From: Acetobacteraceae bacterium
GTDB lineage: Bacteria; Pseudomonadota; Alphaproteobacteria; Acetobacterales; Acetobacteraceae
Direction of reading: 5' to 3'
DNA length: 51,617 bases
NCBI GenBank assembly: GCA_027487675.1
Contig: JAIYDD010000288.1
Location: 1-51,617, forward strand
The number at the start of each line of letters is the position of its first letter. The first letter of the stretch is position 1. Both the position numbers and the translations under genes were made by a program. Shown one piece after another: positions 1 to 8,582 of this stretch. The notes beneath the pieces are model-generated. The model saw only the letters and a program-made list of their open reading frames with translations, was not told the DNA's origin and made no database searches.

Positions 1-88
1 CGCGCTGGGCGCGCGACGTTGAGCCGCGCTGGGCGCGCGACGTTGAGCCGCGCTGGGCGCGCGACGTTGAGCCGCGCTGGGCGCGCGA
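1..88. repeat. 24-bp tandem repeat, about 3.7 copies, at the left edge
   Basis: Three exact copies of a 24-bp unit (beginning cgcgctgggcgcgcgacgtt) occupy 1-24, 25-48 and 49-72, and a fourth copy is complete for 16 bases (73-88). The array touches the window edge, so more copies may lie to the left. The period is a multiple of three, so on either strand it would read as an 8-residue repeat. On the minus strand this would be SRAQRGST, but no start or complete gene is visible. It lies just upstream of the GH3-family gene at 119. Confidence 0.9.
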
Positions 89-118
89 AGCGGCCCCGCG
101 CCGCGGGCTTGCGCGCTG

Positions 119-1621
119 ATGCTGGACGGCACGCCGCTGCTGCGCCTGTTCGCCGCCGCGCGCCTGCGGCGGATGCAGGCGCTGGACCCGGCGGCGACAC
201 AGGAAGCGCTGCTGCTGCGCCTGCTGCGACAGGCGGCCGGCACCGCCTTCGGCCGCGCGCATGGCTTCGACGCGATCCGCTCCGTCGCCGAATTCCAGGC
301 CCGCGTGCCGCTCCGCCGCTACGAGGCGATGTGGCAGGAATGGTGGAAGCCCGCCTTCCCGCTGCTGCGCGACGTGTCCTGGCCGGGGCTGATCCCCTAC
401 TTCGCGCTGTCCTCGGGCACCACCTCGGGGACCACCAAGCACATCCCCGTCACGGCCGCGCAGATGGCGGCGAACCGCGGCGCGGCGCTCGACACGCTGG
501 CCTGGCACATGGCGGCGCATCCGCGGTCGCGGCCCTTCGGCGGCCTGTCCTTCATGCTCGGCGGCTCGACCGCGCTGGAGGCGCTGGCGCCGGGCGTGCG
601 CGCCGGCGACCTCTCCGCCATCGCGACGGTCGAGGTGCCGCGCCTGCTGCGGCGCCGCGCCTGGCCACCGCCGCGGCTCTCCCTGATGCCGGACTGGGAC
701 GCCAAGCTGGACGCGATGGCGCGTGAGGCGCCGCGGGACGCCATCCGCGTGCTGACCGGCACGCCCTCGTGGCTGCTGGTGCTGCTGGACCGCATGTCGC
801 GCGACGGCGGGGGCCTGCCCTTCCCGAATCTCGAACTGCTGATCCATGGCGGCGTCGCCTGGGGCCCGTATCGCGACCGGATCGCCCCCTTCCTGCCGCG
901 CGGCTGCGCGACGCGGGAAGTCTATCCGGCTAGCGAAGGTTTCTGCGCCATACAGGACCGCGGGGAAGGGGAGGGGATGCGCCTCGTCCTCGACCGCGGC
1001 TGCTTCTTCGAATTCGTCCCCGTCGAGGAGCTGGACGGCCCGAACCCCACGCGCCACTGGGCCGCGACGATCGAGACCGGCGTGGACTATGCCGTGGTGC
1101 TGTCCAGCAATGCCGGCCTGTTCGGCTATGTGATCGGCGACGTGGTGCGCTTCGTCGAACGCGCGCCGCCGCGGCTGCTGGTGACAGGCCGCACCGCCTG
1201 GATGCTCTCCGCCTTCGGCGAGCATGTGACGGGCGAGGAGATCGCCGCCGCGATTGCCAGCGCTGGCGCCGCCACCGGCACCGCCGTCGCGGAATGGTGC
1301 TGCGGCCCGGCATTCGCGGGCAGCCTCGGCCGCCACCGGCTGCTGGCGGAAGCGGATGGCGGGGATGCGCCGCGCTTCGCCGCCGCCTTCGATGCCGCGC
1401 TGGTCGCCGCCAATGCCGACTACGCCGCGCACCGCGCCGGCGGCCAGATGCTGGCGCCGGAGGTGGTGCTGCTGCCAAGCGGCACCTTCGCCGCCTGGAT
1501 GCGCGCCATCGGCAAGGCCGGCGGCCAGCACAAGGTGCCGCGCGTCATCGCCGACCCGGCGCGCTTCGCCGCCGCCGCCTCCGGCTTGACCGACGCGGCG
1601 ACGGGCCGCGCCGGGCCGTAA
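119..1621 (+). CDS. GH3-family acyl-adenylating enzyme (auxin-responsive GH3-like)
   Basis: The 500-residue protein has the hallmark of the GH3 family, an ATP/phosphate-binding motif SSGTTSGTTKHIPVT at about residues 98-112. Later family-like segments are the YPASEGFCAIQD region and a C-terminal lobe with IGKAGGQHKVPR. GH3 proteins belong to the ANL adenylating superfamily; plant members join acyl acids such as indole-acetate to amino acids. The bacterial substrate is unknown and cannot be read from the sequence. The start is the ATG at 119; no strong ribosome site precedes it, and a 24-bp tandem repeat lies 30 bp upstream. The next gene follows on the same strand after 89 bp. The family call is firm and the role is not. 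Confidence 0.88.
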   Translation: MLDGTPLLRLFAAARLRRMQALDPAATQEALLLRLLRQAAGTAFGRAHGFDAIRSVAEFQARVPLRRYEAMWQEWWKPAFPLLRDVSWPGLIPYFALSSGTTSGTTKHIPVTAAQMAANRGAALDTLAWHMAAHPRSRPFGGLSFMLGGSTALEALAPGVRAGDLSAIATVEVPRLLRRRAWPPPRLSLMPDWDAKLDAMAREAPRDAIRVLTGTPSWLLVLLDRMSRDGGGLPFPNLELLIHGGVAWGPYRDRIAPFLPRGCATREVYPASEGFCAIQDRGEGEGMRLVLDRGCFFEFVPVEELDGPNPTRHWAATIETGVDYAVVLSSNAGLFGYVIGDVVRFVERAPPRLLVTGRTAWMLSAFGEHVTGEEIAAAIASAGAATGTAVAEWCCGPAFAGSLGRHRLLAEADGGDAPRFAAAFDAALVAANADYAAHRAGGQMLAPEVVLLPSGTFAAWMRAIGKAGGQHKVPRVIADPARFAAAASGLTDAATGRAGP

Positions 1622-1710
1622 CGCCGGCGGGGTTGACGGAGACCGCTCCCTCGCGACCTGCTGGAGGGCGATCCGGCGCCGCGTGCGCCGGCCAGGACGG
1701 GAGAGACCCC

Positions 1711-2676
1711 TTGCTCACGCGACGCCTTGCCCTCGGCGCCGGCCTTGCCGCGCTCGCCGCGCCGATCCTGCCGGCGCGCGCCGCCGCGCCCTTCCGCGGC
1801 GGGCAGACCGCGGGCTGGTACCGCTTCCGCCTGGGCGCCTTCGAATGCACGGTGCTGTCGGACGGCGCGCTCGATCTCGGCGCGCCGCACCCGACCTTCG
1901 GCGGCAGCCTCGTCACCGCCGAGCAGGTCGCCGCCGCGCTCCGCGACGCCAACCTGCCGACCGACCGCCTGCCGGCGCAGATCAACTGCCTGGCCGTCAA
2001 CACCGGGCGGCAGGTCGTGCTGCTCGATGCCGGCATCGGCGCCTCGCCCGCCTTCGGCCCCGGCGCGGGCCGCATGGCGGAGACGCTGGCGGCCGCCGGC
2101 ATCCAGCCCGCCGAGGTGGACCTGGTCGCCTTCACCCATGCGCATGGCGACCACAGCTGGGGCATCGTCGATGGCGCGGGGCGCGACGTCTTCCCCAATG
2201 CGCGCTTCGCGATGACCGGCGCGGACCTTGATTTCTGGACCGCCGAGGCGAACCTGGCGCTGCCCGAGCCGCTGCGGACGCTGGTCTCGGTGACGCGCGA
2301 CGTGGTGCTGCCGCGCCGCGCCCGCTTCGCGACGCTGGCGCCCGATGGCGAGGTGGCGCCGGGCATCCGCGCCGTCGCCTCGCCCGGCCACACCGGCGGG
2401 CATGTCTGCTTCCATGTCGAGAGCGAAGGCCAGCGGCTGCTGGTGATGGGCGACGTCGCCAACCACCACGTGCTGGCACTTGCCAACCCCGCCTGGCCCT
2501 TCGGCTTCGACGCCGACCCGGCGCAGGCCGCGGCGACGCGCCGGCGCGTGCTGGACATGGCGCGCACCGACCGCGTGCAGGTGCTGGGCTACCACTTTCC
2601 CTTCCCGGGCCTCGGGCACATCGAGGCGCGCGGGCAGGGTTTTGGGTTCACGCCCTCGCCCTGGCAGTGGGGCTGA
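1711..2676 (+). CDS. Exported MBL-fold metallo-hydrolase (methyl-parathion-hydrolase-like)
   Basis: The 321-residue protein starts at a TTG preceded by a gggagag ribosome site. It opens with a twin-arginine-like signal (LTRRLALGAGLAALAAP, cleavage near ARAAA). The metal site is visible: HAHGDH (HxHxDH), a later His in SPGHTGGH, an Asp in VMGDVANHH and a terminal His in GYHFPFPGLGH. The N-terminal part (GWYRFRLGAFECTVLSDG) resembles the methyl parathion hydrolase branch of the metallo-beta-lactamase superfamily. Substrate could be an ester, lactone or organophosphate; I cannot choose. It converges on the FAD oxidase gene 39 bp downstream. A longer in-frame reading starting at 1294 overlaps the GH3 gene and is not believable. 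Confidence 0.85.
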   Translation: MLTRRLALGAGLAALAAPILPARAAAPFRGGQTAGWYRFRLGAFECTVLSDGALDLGAPHPTFGGSLVTAEQVAAALRDANLPTDRLPAQINCLAVNTGRQVVLLDAGIGASPAFGPGAGRMAETLAAAGIQPAEVDLVAFTHAHGDHSWGIVDGAGRDVFPNARFAMTGADLDFWTAEANLALPEPLRTLVSVTRDVVLPRRARFATLAPDGEVAPGIRAVASPGHTGGHVCFHVESEGQRLLVMGDVANHHVLALANPAWPFGFDADPAQAAATRRRVLDMARTDRVQVLGYHFPFPGLGHIEARGQGFGFTPSPWQWG

Positions 2677-2715
2677 GGCGGGCGAGGGCAAGCGCGCATC
2701 GCCGCGCGGAAAAAG

Positions 2716-4122
2716 CTATTCCAGCAGCTCGGCCGGCGCGGCGTAGTCCGTCTCGTAGAGATGCACGGACTTGCCGGCGCCGGGCTTCCAGTCCGGGTCG
2801 TCCCAGGCCGCCATCTTGCCGGGGTTCAGCAGGCCCTTCGGATCGGCCAGGCGCTTGAAATCCAGCTGCGCCTGGTCCACCAGCTTCATCCCGCCATCCT
2901 CCAGCGTGTAGGTGTGCGGGTTGAAGATCGGCGCGCCGTTCTCCTCGTGCAGGCGGATGATCTCGGCGAGGCGTTCCTCGGTGGTGAAGCGCACCACCTG
3001 CAGGCCGAAGGCGCAGACCGTGCCGCCGAAGCGCACGAATTCCAGGTGCAGCAGCACCTCGTCCCCGAACATCCGCTCCATCCTCGCGATCAGGTCGAGG
3101 TGGTTCGGCGCGGGGAACAGCGTCTGCAGGTAGGTGATCTGCTTGTCGGTCTTCAGAACCTGCAGCGTGGTGTGGTTCCAGGAATGTTCATACAGCGGCA
3201 CCTCGGCGGCGTCCGACGGCTCGCGCAGGATCTCCGCGCCGCCATGCGATGCGATCAGCGCCGGCAGGATGTCGAGGAACGGGGGCGCGACCATGATGCA
3301 GGCCACCGAGTGCCCCGCGGGAACCCTTCCGCCCCACGATCGAAAGTGGTCCTGCGGCAGCGGCGCCGGCACCACGCAGGCGAGCTTCTTCGCGACACCA
3401 TCCATGCGGCAGAAGCTGTCGGCGAAGCGCGCCGCGCCCATCAGCGTGGGGAAGGCGACGACGACATCCACCCAGTCCCAGGCGGGGGAGACCGGCATCT
3501 CGAGCTCGGTGATGATGCCGTTGGTGCCGTAGGCGTGGTTCGCCTTGTTGATGTCCGCGCCGCGCAGTTCCAGCACGCGCGGCTCGGCCTCCATCGTCAT
3601 CACCTTGAGGCCGAGGATGTTCCCCGGCTCGCGCAGGATGCCGTAGGTGGTGCTGCCGATCCCCGACGACCCGCCGGCGATGAAGCCGCCGAGCGTCGCG
3701 GTGCGCTTGGTGGAGGGATGGAAGCGCAACTCCCCGCCCACCTCCCGCTTCAGATGCGCATCCAGGTCCATGATCCTGATGCCGGCTTCCGCGCGCACCA
3801 GGCCGGGCTTCGTCCAGACGACGCGGTTGAACTCGGTCATCTCCAGCACGATCCCGCCCTTCAGCGGCATCGCCTGGCCGTAATTGCCCGTGCCCGCGCC
3901 GCGCGGCGTCACTGGCACGCCCTGCGCATAGGCCGCCGAGAGCAGCGCGCGCAGTTCGGCCTCGTCGCGGGGGGCGACCAGCGCCTCGCCGGTCACCTTG
4001 TTGAGCTGGCGCTTGAGCACCGGCGAATACCAGAAGAAGTCGCGCGACTTCTGGCGCACCAGGGCGGGATCCGTGGTCCAGGCGAGGCCGGGCAGGGCCT
4101 CCATCACGGCGCTGACGGTCAT
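2716..4122 (-). CDS. FAD-linked oxidase (GlcD/VAO type), paralog 1
   Basis: The 468-residue flavoprotein is of the VAO/PCMH type. The FAD pyrophosphate loop is PRGAGTGNYGQ (residues 73-83), followed by GGFIAGGSSGIGS and the C-terminal LLNPGKM typical of glycolate oxidase GlcD and D-lactate dehydrogenase relatives. It is the last gene of a four-gene operon, and its ATG overlaps the TGA of a second, clearly related oxidase by 4 bp. No Fe-S partner gene of the GlcF kind is present. The two paralogs may form a hetero-oligomer or act on related hydroxy acids; that is inference. Confidence 0.87.
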   Translation of the reverse strand: MTVSAVMEALPGLAWTTDPALVRQKSRDFFWYSPVLKRQLNKVTGEALVAPRDEAELRALLSAAYAQGVPVTPRGAGTGNYGQAMPLKGGIVLEMTEFNRVVWTKPGLVRAEAGIRIMDLDAHLKREVGGELRFHPSTKRTATLGGFIAGGSSGIGSTTYGILREPGNILGLKVMTMEAEPRVLELRGADINKANHAYGTNGIITELEMPVSPAWDWVDVVVAFPTLMGAARFADSFCRMDGVAKKLACVVPAPLPQDHFRSWGGRVPAGHSVACIMVAPPFLDILPALIASHGGAEILREPSDAAEVPLYEHSWNHTTLQVLKTDKQITYLQTLFPAPNHLDLIARMERMFGDEVLLHLEFVRFGGTVCAFGLQVVRFTTEERLAEIIRLHEENGAPIFNPHTYTLEDGGMKLVDQAQLDFKRLADPKGLLNPGKMAAWDDPDWKPGAGKSVHLYETDYAAPAELLE

Positions 4123-5480
4123 GCGGCGGCGGGCTCCGGAGGTGTGAAATCGCGCATCTTGCCGGGGTTGAGCAGGCCGAGCGGGTCGGTCATCTGCTTG
4201 AAGCCGAGCTGGTCGCCCGGCACGCGGCGATAGCCGCTGCCTTCCTCGATCGTCAGCACATGCGGGTTGGCGATGCCGATGCCCTGCGCCTCGAAGGCGG
4301 CGATGATCTCATAAAGGCGCTCGGCGCTGGTCCAGCGGATGACGGGCAGCGCCGACATGGTCAGCCGCCCGCCGAAGCGGACGCATTCGGTGTGCATCCA
4401 GACCTCGTCGCGGAAGGGGATGCGCACGGCCTCCACGGCCTTGAGCGTGTCCTCGAAGGGGAAGCGGCATTGCAGGTAGCTGACGCCGCGGTCGCGCTTC
4501 AGCACCTGCAGCGTGGTGTGGTTCCAGCAGTATTCGTAGAAGGGCGTCTTCTCGGCGTCGCGCTCGGCTTCGACGGCGTCCTGCTCGGCCACGATGCGCC
4601 CGCCATGCTCGGCGGCGAGTTCGCGCAGCGCCGTCATCGCGGCGGGGGCGACCATCACCAGCGCCAGCGCATGGCCCGCCGGCACCGCTTCGGCGATGCC
4701 GCGGAAGAAGGGCGGCAGCTGGCTGTCGAAGACGCCGCACATCTTCTTCGGGATGCCGTCGGCGAAGGACAGGTCCAGCGCGAAGCGCGACGCCGGCACG
4801 AAATCCGGGAAGGCGATGGCGACGTCGCGCCAGGCCTGGGCCGGCGTCAGCGGCACGCGGATGCGCGTGAGGACCCCGGTGGTGCCATAGGTGCGGTTGA
4901 CCGGATTCGCCGCGATCCCTTCCAGGTCCAGGATCCGCGGCGGGTCCTGCATGGTGGCGACGCGCGCGCCGACCAGGTTGCCGCGCTCCCGCATCGTGCC
5001 GTGGCTGATCCCGCCGACGCCGGCGCCGCCGCCGGCGACGAAGCCGCCGATGGTCGCGGTGCGCTTTGTGGAGGGCCAGAGCTTGAGTTCCCACCCGCGG
5101 TCGCGGCACCAGAGGTCGAGGTCGATCATCTTCGCCCCCGCCTCCACCTCGACGACGCCATCGGTCAGCGCAACGGGCGCGGCCATCGCCGTCATGTCCA
5201 GCAGCACGCCGCCGTCCAGCGGCACGCATTGCCCGTAGTTCCCGGTGGCGCCGCCGCGCACGGTGACCGGAACGCGTGCCGCGCGGCATTCGGTCAGCAC
5301 GCGCAGCACCTCCGCCTCGTCCTTCGGCCGCGCCAGCAACTCGGCCGACTTGCCGTCCAGGCGCTGCTTCAGGATCGGGCTGTACCAGTAGAAGTCGCGG
5401 CTGCGCTGGCGCAGCAGCGCGCGGTCGGTCGCGATCTCGATCCCGTCGAGGGCGGCGGCAAGCGCGGCGATGTCAGCCAT
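4119..5480 (-). CDS. FAD-linked oxidase (GlcD/VAO type), paralog 2
   Basis: The 453-residue protein is a tandem paralog of the downstream oxidase. Shared blocks include RSRDFYWYSPILKQ near the N-terminus, the FAD loop VRGGATGNYGQ (residues 74-84), GGFVAGGGAGVGG, FYEYCWNHTTLQVLK and the C-terminal LLNPGKM. The start is taken as the ATG at 5480, which overlaps the creatininase stop by 8 bp and aligns with the start of the paralog. An upstream in-frame extension to 5609 would run inside the creatininase gene and has unlike composition. The oxidised substrate is unknown; hydroxy acids or amino alcohols are typical of the family. Confidence 0.87.
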   Translation of the reverse strand: MADIAALAAALDGIEIATDRALLRQRSRDFYWYSPILKQRLDGKSAELLARPKDEAEVLRVLTECRAARVPVTVRGGATGNYGQCVPLDGGVLLDMTAMAAPVALTDGVVEVEAGAKMIDLDLWCRDRGWELKLWPSTKRTATIGGFVAGGGAGVGGISHGTMRERGNLVGARVATMQDPPRILDLEGIAANPVNRTYGTTGVLTRIRVPLTPAQAWRDVAIAFPDFVPASRFALDLSFADGIPKKMCGVFDSQLPPFFRGIAEAVPAGHALALVMVAPAAMTALRELAAEHGGRIVAEQDAVEAERDAEKTPFYEYCWNHTTLQVLKRDRGVSYLQCRFPFEDTLKAVEAVRIPFRDEVWMHTECVRFGGRLTMSALPVIRWTSAERLYEIIAAFEAQGIGIANPHVLTIEEGSGYRRVPGDQLGFKQMTDPLGLLNPGKMRDFTPPEPAAA

Positions 5481-6297
5481 GGGGCGTCGGCTCGTTGGAC
5501 AGCCAGGCGTCCACGTCGAAGGCGGCGACCTGCTGCCACAGCTCCGCCATGCGCTGGGCGGCGAAATCCAGGATCTCCTCGCCCTGTTCGGCTGTGGCGG
5601 CGGAGGCATCGCCCACCGCGCCCATCGGGTTCAGATCCTGCGCCTGCCAGGCCAGCGGCGCGCCGGCGGGCGGCGCGACGCGCGGCGCGACATTCGCCGC
5701 ACCCTGCCAGCGGCTGACGAAGTTGCGGGCCTTGCCCATGTCCACCAGATGCGGCGTCAGCGCGAGCATGACGGAGGTCTCGTCGCGCCCGGCATGGATG
5801 CCGTAGGTGTTCTCGACCGGGTCGGTCTGGCTGGGCGGCTTGCCCATCCGCGCCCACATCGCGTTCACCACGAGCATGTTCGACTGGATGCGGATGCGCC
5901 GCGCCGCCAAATCCAGCGTCGAGACATTGCCGCCATGGCTGTTGACGATGACCAGCCGCTTCACCCCCGCTCGCGCCACGCTGGCGCCGATATCCGTGAC
6001 GAGGTCGAGGATCGTCTCCGGCGAGGTGGTCAGCGTGCCGGGGAAGCGCAGATGCTCGACGGAGACGGCGATGCATTGCGTCGGCAGCACCAGCACCGGC
6101 AGCTCGGCCGGGATGCGCGCCAGCGTGCGCCCGACGACGCCGCCATTGATGGTGGTGTCCACCGAGACCGGCAGATGCGGCCCATGCTGCTCGATGCTGG
6201 CCACGGGCAGCACGGCGACCGTGTTGGCCGGCAGGTCGCGGAAGGCCGGCCAGGGCAATTCCTGCCAGTGGCGGGTGGGGAGGGGCATCGTGCTCAT
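5473..6297 (-). CDS. Creatininase-family metal-dependent amidohydrolase
   Basis: The 274-residue protein carries the creatininase metal site: SIEQHGPHLPVSVDT gives E36, H38 and D47, NSHGGN gives H121, and GRDETSVML gives E173. The length is normal. Family members hydrolyse cyclic or linear amide bonds (creatinine, formamidopyrimidines, the mycofactocin precursor), so the substrate is not fixed. It sits between an NMT1-type binding protein (4-bp ATGA overlap upstream) and two FAD oxidases (8-bp overlap downstream). This fits uptake, amide hydrolysis and oxidation of one compound, but that link is inferred from gene order. Confidence 0.9.
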   Translation of the reverse strand: MSTMPLPTRHWQELPWPAFRDLPANTVAVLPVASIEQHGPHLPVSVDTTINGGVVGRTLARIPAELPVLVLPTQCIAVSVEHLRFPGTLTTSPETILDLVTDIGASVARAGVKRLVIVNSHGGNVSTLDLAARRIRIQSNMLVVNAMWARMGKPPSQTDPVENTYGIHAGRDETSVMLALTPHLVDMGKARNFVSRWQGAANVAPRVAPPAGAPLAWQAQDLNPMGAVGDASAATAEQGEEILDFAAQRMAELWQQVAAFDVDAWLSNEPTPHG

Positions 6298-7313
6298 GCC
6301 AGCTTGAGGTCGGTCGCGGCCGGCAGGAAGGCCGGGTCGTAGATGTCGGACGCCGTCATCGGGCGGACGATGGCGAAGGCGTCGCGCACGCTGTCGATGC
6401 TGCGCTGCAGCCGCACGGTGTCCACGCGCCCAAAACCGTTCTGGCGCACATGCGGCGTGAAGGTCAGGCGTTCGAGCGACATGCGCAGCCGCTCCGTCTC
6501 CAGCGCCACGTCGGTCAGCGGCTCGCGGCGGCGCATGTTCATGATGGCGGCCTGCGGGTCGGACAGGCTCTCGTACTGCGCGCGGATCAGGCCGCGGATC
6601 AGGCCGGTGACGGCGCGCGGATTGGCCTGCGCCCAGCGCCGGCTGGTGATCAGCGAGGTCGCGTAGAAATCCGCGCCGACATCGCTGAACAGCATCGTCA
6701 CGATGTCCTGTTCCGGGATGCCGAGCCCGCGCAGCGAGAAGATGCCCGAGGTGATGAAGCCGGTGATCGCATTCGCGCGGCCCTGCGCCAGCATCGGCTC
6801 GCGCAGCTGCGGCGTCACCGTCTGCCAGCGGACGCTGGATGCATCGAAGCCCGCGGCGCGCGCGAAGGCGGGGAAGAGCTGCCGGCCCGCATCGCTTTCC
6901 GGGGACGCGATCAGCTTGCCCGCCAGGTCGCGCGGCGTGCGGATGTTCTCCCGCCGCAGCGTCATCACCGCCAGCGCCGTCGCGTCATAGACGATGAAGG
7001 GCGTGAACAGGTCCACATCCGGCCGCTCCAGCCGCAGGCGGATGGTGGGGTTCAGGTCGGCGACGCCGACATCATAGGCGCCGGAGCTGATCTTGATGGG
7101 CACGTCGCCCGAGCCGAAGCCGCGGTCCATCGTGACGTTCAGCCCGGCCTCGCGGAAATAGCCGCGGTCGAGCGCCAGCAGGAAGGCCGCCTGCGGCCCC
7201 TGGAAAGCCCAGTCCAATGTGAAGCGCACATCGAGCAACTGCTGCGCCTGGACGGCGGGCGCGGCGAGGGCGGAGGCCCCGGTCAGGGCAAGGGCGTCTC
7301 GGCGGCGGATCAC
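6294..7313 (-). CDS. NMT1/SsuA-type ABC transporter substrate-binding protein, paralog 1
   Basis: The 339-residue periplasmic binding protein resembles the NMT1/ThiY/SsuA group. The GTG start at 7313 has a GGAGAG ribosome site 6 bp upstream and gives an arginine-rich signal peptide (MIRRRDALALTG, cleavage near VQAQQ). Family blocks are FTLDWAFQGPQAAFLLALDRG, GYFREAGL and FGSGDVPIKISSGAYDVG. It heads the four-gene operon with creatininase and two FAD oxidases. No permease or ATPase gene is nearby, so the membrane partners must be elsewhere. A paralog of identical length lies at 17003-18022. The ligand is unknown; the group binds pyrimidine precursors, sulfonates, nitrate and aromatics. Confidence 0.88.
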   Translation of the reverse strand: MIRRRDALALTGASALAAPAVQAQQLLDVRFTLDWAFQGPQAAFLLALDRGYFREAGLNVTMDRGFGSGDVPIKISSGAYDVGVADLNPTIRLRLERPDVDLFTPFIVYDATALAVMTLRRENIRTPRDLAGKLIASPESDAGRQLFPAFARAAGFDASSVRWQTVTPQLREPMLAQGRANAITGFITSGIFSLRGLGIPEQDIVTMLFSDVGADFYATSLITSRRWAQANPRAVTGLIRGLIRAQYESLSDPQAAIMNMRRREPLTDVALETERLRMSLERLTFTPHVRQNGFGRVDTVRLQRSIDSVRDAFAIVRPMTASDIYDPAFLPAATDLKLA

Positions 7314-7557
7314 GGCGTCTCTCCGGCGTTTCGGTGCGTGTTTGGCCCGCCCCGTATGCCAGGACAGGGCCGCCGTGGGTAGCAAGCCGCGGACCAGCGG
7401 GCACCCGGGCGTGCCGGTACGCCGCCCTGCCCAAGCATCGCGCAGCCTGCCCGCGGGGCGGGCAGCCTGGCCTGCGGCGCCGCCCCGCTGGGCTGGACGG
7501 CGCTGGTCCGCCGCTTGCACGATGCGGGACCGGCCGATGCGAAGAGGGCAAGCCACC
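7314..7557. promoter_or_regulatory. Divergent intergenic region between the binding-protein operon and the Rieske gene
   Basis: This 244-bp region separates two divergent operons and must hold both promoters. An inverted repeat with an 8-bp stem and 3-nt loop (7447-7454 with 7458-7465, half-site ctgcccgc) lies near its middle and could be a regulator site or a transcript hairpin. I see no convincing minus-10/minus-35 pair on either strand and no short gene. Confidence 0.35.
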
Positions 7558-8577
7558 ATGCGGGTGACCGAGACGCCGATCCTCCAGAAATTCTGGTACC
7601 CCGTCATGCCGCTGGAGATGCTGAAGGAAGGCCCGAAGCCCTTCACGCTGCTCGGCCGGAACATCGTGCTGTGGGTGGACGGCAGCGGCGCGCCGGCCGC
7701 GATGGACGACCGCTGCTGCCACCGCACCGCCAAGCTGTCCAAGGGCTTCTACAGCAATGGCTGGCTCGCCTGCGGCTACCATGGCTGGGAATTCGGCGCG
7801 GACGGCCGCGTGATGCGCGTGCCGCAGCGCCCGGTGGACCGCCAGGGCGCCACCAACATGCGCGTCCCCGCCTATCGCGCCGCCGCGCGCTACGGCTATG
7901 TCTGGGTCGCGCTCGACGAGCCGCTCTTCGATATCCCCGATTTCGAGGAGGAGGCGGAGGGCTGCCGCCGCATCGACGAATTCTACGAGGTCTGGAACTG
8001 CGCCGGCCTGCGCCTGATGGAGAACAGCTTCGACAACGCGCATTTCTCCTTCGTCCATCGCCGCAGCTTCGGCGACCAGGGCCACCCCGAGCCGGCGAAG
8101 CTGGAGGTCGAGGAATACGACGACGGCTTCCTGTTCATCACCGAGGTTCCCGTCCGCAACCCGGAGATCCAGAAGAAGGTGCTGCGGATGGAAAGCGACA
8201 CCACGGTGCGCATGATGCGCGGCCGGTGGTACATGCCCTTCATGCGCAAGCTGCGCATCCGCTACCCGAACGGGCTGAGCCATTCGATCATCACGGCCGC
8301 GACCCCGATCGACGATGCCTCCAGCCAGGTCGTGCAGTTCGTCTACCGCAACGACACCGAGGCCGACGCGAAGGCCGAGGACATCATCGCCTTCGACCGC
8401 ATCGTGACGGAAGAAGACCGCGACATCCTGGAAAGCACGGATTACGATGTGCCCCTCGACCAGGCGGGCATCGAGATGAACATGCCGTCCGACCGCCCCG
8501 GCGTGCTGATGCGGCGGATGCTGCTGAAGCTGCTGGAGCAGCAGGCGGCGCCCGCGCAGAAGCAGGCGGCGGAGTAG
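7558..8577 (+). CDS. Rieske non-haem iron oxygenase, terminal (alpha) subunit
   Basis: The 339-residue protein has a Rieske [2Fe-2S] site C53-C-H55 and C72-G-Y-H75, with 16 residues between H55 and C72. The mononuclear iron motif is D159-N-A-H162 followed by H167 (SFDNAHFSFVH). The short length and motif pattern match the demethylase and phthalate-oxygenase-like branch (VanA, phthalate 4,5-dioxygenase type) rather than large biphenyl dioxygenases. No ferredoxin or reductase gene is adjacent, so electrons must come from a partner encoded elsewhere. The ATG follows gagggcaagcc. A cupin gene follows after 5 bp. The substrate is probably an aromatic or N/O-methyl compound, by inference. Confidence 0.92.
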   Translation: MRVTETPILQKFWYPVMPLEMLKEGPKPFTLLGRNIVLWVDGSGAPAAMDDRCCHRTAKLSKGFYSNGWLACGYHGWEFGADGRVMRVPQRPVDRQGATNMRVPAYRAAARYGYVWVALDEPLFDIPDFEEEAEGCRRIDEFYEVWNCAGLRLMENSFDNAHFSFVHRRSFGDQGHPEPAKLEVEEYDDGFLFITEVPVRNPEIQKKVLRMESDTTVRMMRGRWYMPFMRKLRIRYPNGLSHSIITAATPIDDASSQVVQFVYRNDTEADAKAEDIIAFDRIVTEEDRDILESTDYDVPLDQAGIEMNMPSDRPGVLMRRMLLKLLEQQAAPAQKQAAE

Positions 8578-8582
8578 CGACG

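Noticed and set aside
1-88. CRISPR array
   Set aside because: The repeats are contiguous without unique spacers, and no cas gene is present.
119-1621. GH3 gene as plant contamination
   Set aside because: Codon usage, lack of introns and bacterial neighbours fit the rest of the window; GH3 homologs occur in bacteria.
1633-1638. TTGACG upstream of the MBL gene as a promoter
   Set aside because: No acceptable minus-10 box lies at 16 to 18 bp, so it was not listed as a feature.
2761-4233. Long plus-strand open frame opposite the FAD oxidase gene (and similar antisense frames at 4260-5717, 11562-13529, 15514-17046, 45063-48179)
   Set aside because: These are mirror frames of real GC-rich genes. 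They have histidine/arginine/glycine-rich low-complexity translations, no family motifs and no ribosome sites, and the opposite strand carries clear conserved proteins.
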